The translations under genes and the position numbers were made by a program. This document shows positions 58,468 to 64,000 of a DNA stretch of 64,000 bases, piece by piece. The stretch is from Watersipora subatra (Eukaryota; Bryozoa; Gymnolaemata; Cheilostomatida; Watersiporidae). Within the stretch, counting starts at the first letter, position 1, and every line of letters begins with the position of its first letter. The notes under the pieces are model-generated. The model was not told the DNA's origin. It did not search any database and worked only from the letters and a program-made list of their open reading frames with translations. The stretch lies in contig NC_088710.1 of the NCBI RefSeq assembly GCF_963576615.1, forward strand, positions 2,956,001 to 3,020,000, written 5' to 3'.

Positions 58468-59067
58468 TCGCTTCCGTTTCGGAGCATAGTTTGTTTGCAA
58501 AAAATTGAAGTGGCACATTTAGTAGATGAAGAACTTTTCGGCCTCCCAAAATTCCAAAAATAATCAAGTCATGGTTAAAAGTTGCTGCTTAAGATACAAA
58601 TTACTATTTTAGTGAAGCAAACAGGTCTAGTAAATTGGCCAAGCACTAGCCCTGATGTAAATACCCTTTTGAGCAATTAAGTAAATAAAACCATGTAGTA
58701 AAAAATCATCAGAGCAGATATACTTGTACATACTCACTTATTTGTAGATAAGCACCTGCTTGCTTGCATCAAATTACAATGCTGAGGAGATGTAGCAAAA
58801 ATTGGATGACACTTTGACACTCTGTGAAGGTGGCAGAGTAGCTTGTGCTCTATCATGTTATAAGTTTATATCGGCCTCAATACTCAGCTCCTATAAAGGC
58901 AAAGCAGTTATCATTAACAACCTCAACATATGTCAAGACTTCAGATCTATGAGTAGAACTTTCTTATACTTCTATACTAGAATGATAATAAAGTTTGGTG
59001 GTTTTAGAGTTCATAGTGTTTGATTAGGGATCGTAAAACGCAAATTAATGTATTGATCTCCGGGCAG
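58468..59067. mobile_element. Unclassified insertion in the integrase core
   Basis: About 600 bp of unrelated DNA separates the two integrase parts. GGGCAG occurs at both edges (58462-58467, 59062-59067), suggesting a 6-bp target duplication. I see no terminal inverted repeats. On the right edge an 18-bp inverted copy of the following integrase sequence has been added (59068-59085). Confidence 0.6.
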
Positions 59068-59111
59068 TTCATGGTCTGGACTGCCGCTGAACGGGCAGTC
59101 CAGACCATGAA
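59068..59111. repeat. Perfect 18-bp inverted repeat (hairpin) in integrase
   Basis: TTCATGGTCTGGACTGCC (59068-59085) and its exact reverse complement (59094-59111) flank an 8-bp loop. The right arm is integrase coding sequence, so the left arm looks like a templated inverted duplication made when the 58468-59067 insertion formed. Confidence 0.85.
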
Positions 59112-59598
59112 GAAAATCCTCAAGAAAAAGCCAGATCCTTATTTAGGTCTGATGGCATACAGGTCTTCTCCACTAGAAAATGGTCTCTCCCCGTCTGAAC
59201 TGCTAATGAGTCGCAAAATTCGCACAACACTACCCTCTCTGCCTTCAGTTCTAACTCCCAAACAGCCGGATCTAGAAGTTGTCCGTTCCAAAGAGTCCCT
59301 CAGTCGAATTCAGTGTAAAGCTAACTTTGATGAAAGACGTCGTGTTGTAGCCCCGCCTTGCCTTAGTCCAGGTAGTAATGTTCATGTTCGGGACTTGAAA
59401 TGAGATGCTGAAGTTGTTGGTTGTTTCCCCCACAACGCCCCGTTCGGTGGTGGTGCAGGATAGCAGGGGAGTGTAGTCAGGAGGAATATCACTAACATAG
59501 TTCCGTTAGAACCAACCGATTCTCCCAAAGTGAATGAAGGTGCAAAACAGTCTAGTTTTGGCCGAACTATCAGGCCACGTAAAATTTTAGATCTATAG
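59080..59598 (+). pseudogene. Retrotransposon integrase, glutamate region and C terminus
   Basis: Resumes with AERAVQTMKKIL, which carries the expected third catalytic residue, then AYRSSPLENGLSPSELLM and a C-terminal part ending near TAG 59596-59598 after PRKILDL. A TGA and a frameshift around 59401 separate the last segment. The frame equals that of the core before the insertion. Confidence 0.88.
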
Positions 59599-59760
59599 TG
59601 AATTGCATATAGTACGCCATGTTTTCGACAATCCTGTTAACATTACTAAATTGAATAATGGTTTTATTCATATATTGCTTTACGTAGTTTGTAGTAGTAG
59701 TTTTATCCATTTGTGTTCTGCTATTTAGCTGTTTTATTTTATCAACCCGGGAAAGGGAGA

Positions 59761-59938
59761 TGTTGTATAATCGTAATACTTTTTTGAAGATCAATACTTA
59801 TGTAGTATTGTTTCCTTATTCTCATAATGCTATTATATAGACGTATCGAGATATCAGTCAAATTCCGGTTAAATAAATGTTCACCGAAATATTCATTCCC
59901 AAGTTACATCCTTCGCATCAGTATGCTAAAACACAACA
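59761..59938 (+). repeat. 3' LTR
   Basis: 178 bp, same ends as the 5' LTR. It follows the purine tract directly and is followed by GATTG. Confidence 0.95.
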
Positions 59939-60090
59939 GATTGGTTTGACCATGGTATTCTCTAGAAACATAATGTTATGTCTGGACGATTTTGCAAGTT
60001 GGTGGTTGGTAACCGATTTACAATTGACTGCTGTTCATTTAAGATTTTTTGCCAGGGTGAACCAAATTTTCAATAATGAGAAATAGTCTG
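59939..60090 (-). pseudogene. LINE reverse transcriptase fragment (right part)
   Basis: The minus-strand frame ends ENTMVKPI at the insertion point and matches the sequence that should precede the Y-A-x-x-VW block on the other side of the LTR element. An in-frame stop lies further upstream near 60046, so the LINE was dead or decayed. It shows that the LTR element landed inside this older copy. Confidence 0.7.
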
Positions 60091-61850
60091 TACTCAACTG
60101 TGTGCATGAACAGCGTTCATGTTTGCTTTTAGTAATCGTAAATGTTCTCACTTGTAAATTCTATAAATTATGATAACATGAAAATTTGCTATTGTTTTCC
60201 TAATTTAGATGATTTTATTAAGAAATTAGCAGCAATGATTTGTTGATATTTTATAGAGCTCTGTTTTCACGATAACCAACAAGCAGACAAAAGTTCACCG
60301 TGATGTTACAAAAAAGTGTAACAAGTATACAGTCACATGTCAATCACAAAAAGGTTCATGTGTAAAAAGGATGCTATCCATAGTTGAAGATGTAGCCCTT
60401 ACATTATGCTTTTCGCATTTCCTTTTGATCATTTGCCACAAACCTAATGTTCGGCATGATGATGCGCAGCTAGAGATTGAGGTTGTATACATTTGCATCT
60501 AATTGTTTGGCCAGAACTTAGCTCACTTAAGTCGGTACGAACTGGGATTTCAGTGAACTGCGGTGTGGCAGTGTTGTTGTCGCTCAGCATATCTTGTGTA
60601 CAGGGTGTTTTTTGTTCTTATGTTTTATGAGGCCTGCTTGTCTAGGTTACTAAACGTAAAACCACCGCTTGGGTTTCAGCGAAAGACTGTTGGACACAGC
60701 TCTATTGTAGCTACTCTCTACCTAATACAGTTATCTTGAGGTAATAATAGGCTCTAATAACTTTACCAATGCTGTTTGAAAATTTTACCTTTTCTAACTT
60801 GCAGTTACTTACAAACCCGTAACATCCACCACAACAAATGAGTTTTCTTTAAATGGTATTTGGGACTTGGAAGGATTATATCTCCCTTAATTAAAATCAA
60901 GTATCCTTTATTCAAACCTGAGATTTTGCTTTAAACCCCACATTATACAGTACGTCTATTGCCCAAACTCCCTTGAGATGAACTGCAAACCATCGTTGCC
61001 TTTTACAGTGATCAGGTATCCGTGTGCGACAAACATCATAAGGAGTGTGGTAACTCTGAGAGGCTCTATTTTCAAGAACTTACGGGTCAACTGACGCTCT
61101 TGGCTCTGCTTAATGGTTAACTGGCAGCATTTTAGAATGACATTTATTTATTCATATTATTATTAGCTGTTGTCTGTCCGTCTGCTTGCTTTTTATTTTA
61201 TGAAGCAATATTTATGCTTTGATTGTCACAACAATTCCAAGACTTTAAAAGGTTGCCAATCAGCTCAGTTAGTAAAAGCGTCAATCTGATAAGCCTAACA
61301 TTTCAAGAGTTTAAGCCTCATTGGCCAACATTTTAGCTGTCTCATTAATTGCATGTTCAAAATTTTGTTATTGCATGAAAATTCGCTCATTTAAGACAAC
61401 CGCTATTGTAGCACAAAAATGAAAGGCTTTGAAATCCGTTCTGCACTTATCACGTTTGAAAATTAGACATTGATACAAATATCACCTACGAGTGACAGGT
61501 CGAATCTGTGAGTCCTCTTAACCGAATCTCAAATGGAGCTGATTTTAAATAGAAGGAATTACGAAGTAAATTGTAATCTGTTCAATTATGACCACTCATT
61601 TCAACGAATCAAATACATGTATTCATAAATTATTTCTCACATGACAATTACGAATGCTTGTGAATAGAGAGAATGGTAGTTATCATTTAAAATTACCAAT
61701 GGGAATAATGAAAAATACTTGGGATAATCTTTTCTGTTTTAATCACAAACAAGCTTTCATGAATACGGGTTTTTGTATGGATAAGTTTTAGATAATCCAG
61801 TTCAAAAATGAGCTATTTGAATATAATTATATAGCATCACAGCTGTTTCT
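60091..61850. other. Intergenic region, no gene recognised
   Basis: AT-rich, without long open frames or tandem repeats. Only the degenerate tRNA-Ile-like stretch at 61251-61329 stands out. Confidence 0.5.
61251..61329 (+). pseudogene. Degenerate tRNA-Ile-like sequence
   Basis: The arms resemble a tRNA-Ile: GTTGCCAA at the 5' end pairs with TTGGCCAAC at the 3' end apart from a one-base deletion, with a D-arm-like CAGCTCAGTTAGTAAAAGCG and an anticodon loop CTGATAA (GAT). The B-box is badly degraded (GAGTTTAAGCCTC). It is probably a dead tRNA copy or the head of a SINE. Confidence 0.5.
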
Positions 61851-61884
61851 AGTTGATATTTTGTAAAGATCACAAATCTTTCTG

Positions 61885-62790
61885 TCCTTTTTACGACTTC
61901 AAAATATTAATAAAATCTGGTATTTGGTCAAATTTACAAAAAAAATTATTCAATCTTAAATCTGTAATTTTATCTGCTAATGCAATAATATATGCGCTGT
62001 CAGATACCCGCTGTTTATCAAACTTTTCTATGTCAATGTTGAAGGAAGGCTCCTTAATCCTAATGCGGAGGTACCCCTTAGTCTCATCGATATCACTCTG
62101 TGCAGTCTGAATCAGTTCCTTGTGTAAGGGCTTTAGTACAATGACTTTACCTCCCTTCATCGCTAGCTCTCCAAATACACATGTCTTATCTCGTACGGCC
62201 TTATATTGGGATTTGTATTTGATCAAAGTCATCCAATCTAATCGCATGTTCTAGCATGCACGTTTCAGTGTTTTGATGTGACATCTCTCCGATCTGCTGA
62301 GTTGTAGTAGCACATACAACTGAATGTCTTCATCTTCAGCTAGGTGCTCAGTTGCTTTTTTGGCTTTTAATAGCCTTGACAATGCATCAACAATGTTCTC
62401 TAAATAGTAACTTTATAACCACAGTTGCCTCTTCGCTTTGCAAGAAGCTTCCTTTTTTTCGACTCCATTTTTGGATTAAAGAGGTTAACAGTCGGATACA
62501 CTTTTTAACTGAAATCTGGAAGGATAGTAGTGTAACCGTTCACAAACCAATACTGTGCACAATGCCTCTTCTTTTTGCATTTGGCTTTCATCAACGCCCG
62601 ATGATGTCAGATTGGCACAGCTAACAACTCAAAGATATCCAGTTTGGACCTGAACCGTTATGGGGCCTAATCCAAAAGGAGTGGCAGTGTTTTCTTACAA
62701 CTCGCATCAAGTAGAACCAAAGTTTCTGGATTTGATAGATCAACCTTTAACTGATCGATTGCGGCGAGCTTTTCTGTTGAGAAAATAACA
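61885..62790 (-). pseudogene. Second decayed gypsy-like pol fragment (RNase H to integrase)
   Basis: Reading down the minus strand: LSNPETLVLLDAS near 62740 (RNase H start), EALCTVLVCERLHYY near 62560, NIVDALSRL near 62375 (RNase H end), then KPLHKELIQTAQSDIDETKG in an open stretch 62247-61891 that matches the zinc-binding start of integrase with key residues lost. Several stops and frameshifts. No LTRs found, and the family appears different from the element at 53-60 kb. Confidence 0.75.
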
Positions 62791-62812
62791 ACATTGCAAG
62801 TGTTTTTGTGTG

Positions 62813-64000
62813 CTATGAAATATCTGTGAGTGACTAATATGTGCGAGTAATCTCTGTGAGTGACTGATATGTGCGAGTAATCTCTGTGAGTGACTGATAT
62901 GTGCGAGTAATCTCTGTGAGTGACTGATATGTGCTATGAAATATCTGTGAGTGACTAATATGTGCGAGTAATCTCTGTGAGTGACTGATATGTGCTATGA
63001 AATATCTGTGAGTGACTAATATGTGCGAGTAATCTCTGTGAGTGACTGATATGTGCTATGAAATATCTGTGAGTGACTAATATGTGCGAGTAATCTCTGT
63101 GAGTGACTGATATGTGCGAGTAATCTCTGTGAGTGACTGATATGTGCTATGAATTATCTGTGAGTGACTAATATGTGCGAGTAATCTCTGTGAGTGACTG
63201 ATATGTGCTATGAATTATCTGTGAGTGACTAATATGTGCGAGTAATCTCTGTGAGTGACTGATATGTGCTATGAAATATCTGTGAGTGACTAATATGTGC
63301 GAGTAATCTCTGTGAGTGACTGATATGTGCGAGTAATCTCTGTGAGTGACTAATATGTGCGAGTAATCTCTGTGAGTGACTGATATGTGCTATGAAATAT
63401 CTGTGAGTGACTAATATGTGCGAGTAATCTCTGTGAGTGACTGATATGTGCTATGAAATATCTGTGAGTGACTAATATGTGCGAGTAATCTCTGTGAGTG
63501 ACTGATATGTGCTATGAAATATCTGTGAGTGACTAATATGTGCGAGTAATCTCTGTGAGTGACTGATATGTGCTATGAATTATCTGTGAGTGACTAATAT
63601 GTGCGAGTAATCTCTGTGAGTGACTGATATGTGCTATGAAATATCTGTGAGTGACTAATATGTGCGAGTAATCTCTGTGAGTGACTGATATGTGCTATGA
63701 AATATCTGTGAGTGACTAATATGTGCGAGTAATCTCTGTGAGTGACTGATATGTGCTATGAAATATGTGTGAGTGACTGATATGTGCGAGTAATCTCTGT
63801 GAGTGACTGATATGTGCGAGTAATCTCTGTGAGTGACTGATATGTGCGAGTAATCTCTGTGAGTGACTGATATGTGCGAGTAATCTCTGTGAGTGACTGA
63901 TATGTGCGAGTAATCTCTGTGAGTGACTGATATGTGCGAGTAATCTCTGTGAGTGACAGATATGCGCGAGTAATCTCTGAGAGTGACTAATATGTGCGAG
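62813..64000. repeat. 30/31-bp higher-order minisatellite
   Basis: Two related units, GAGTGACTGATATGTGCGAG with TAATCTCTGT (30 bp) and GAGTGACTAATATGTGCTATG-type with AAATATCTGT (31 bp), alternate as 61-bp dimers for most of the array and become 30-bp monomers at the right. Continues beyond the window. Confidence 0.96.

Larger units (their letters stand above)
53085..59938 (+). mobile_element. Degenerate Ty3/gypsy-like LTR retrotransposon with nested insertions
   Basis: Two 178-bp LTRs (53085-53262 and 59761-59938) begin TGTTG and end CAACA. The element is flanked by a perfect 5-bp target duplication GATTG (53080-53084, 59939-59943). A TGG-starting primer-binding-site position follows the 5' LTR at 53263, and a purine tract (AAAGGGAGA, 59752-59760) precedes the 3' LTR. 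The internal order is gag, protease, RT, RNase H, integrase, which is the Ty3/gypsy order. The LTRs differ at six sites, about 3.4 percent. The reading frame is broken by frameshifts, a stop codon and insertions at 54351-56168 and about 58468-59067, so this copy is non-autonomous. The short LTRs suggest a Mag-like or related lineage, which is an inference. Confidence 0.95.

Overview
The window is animal nuclear DNA. Both protein genes are split by many GT-AG introns, about a third of the sequence is visibly repetitive, two nuclear-type tRNA genes are present, and the mobile elements are metazoan types (Ty3/gypsy-like, LINE, piggyBac-like and TA-target DNA transposons). A KIF28/KLP-6-like kinesin, full-length HIRA, AT-rich introns and many unrelated minisatellites suggest a marine invertebrate, perhaps a lophotrochozoan. 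I cannot name the species.

Layout. Bases 1-13512 (+) hold the 3' three quarters of a kinesin-3 family gene closest to KIF28/KLP-6. Fourteen exons with matching phases run from mid-motor through a coiled coil and FHA domain to the stop codon; the start of the motor lies upstream of the window. Bases 14198-51666 (-) hold a complete HIRA histone-chaperone gene. I placed 24 exons with consistent phases, giving about 967 residues: an N-terminal WD40 propeller, the ASF1-binding B motif and the C-terminal HIRA domain. The two genes converge, with 685 bp between their stop codons. A tRNA-Asp(GTC) and a tRNA-Lys(TTT) sit inside one HIRA intron.

From 52.6 to 60.1 kb an old LINE fragment is split by a degenerate Ty3/gypsy-like LTR retrotransposon (178-bp LTRs, 5-bp target duplication GATTG). 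That element itself holds a stack of three DNA transposons, one inside another, in its protease-RT linker, and a further insertion in its integrase. A second decayed gypsy-like pol fragment lies on the minus strand at 61.9-62.8 kb. The window ends in a 30/31-bp higher-order minisatellite.

The introns hold about 25 minisatellite or microsatellite arrays with unrelated units, plus several non-autonomous DNA transposons with clear target duplications (TTAA, TA, TAA). The most notable observation is that at least two minisatellites in HIRA appear to be built from an exon's own splice site: the acceptor at 20579 and the donor at 48071. Each array therefore carries many decoy splice sites beside the real one. 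A third array begins within about 10 bp of the acceptor at 34731. I found no operon, CRISPR array or novel multi-gene system.
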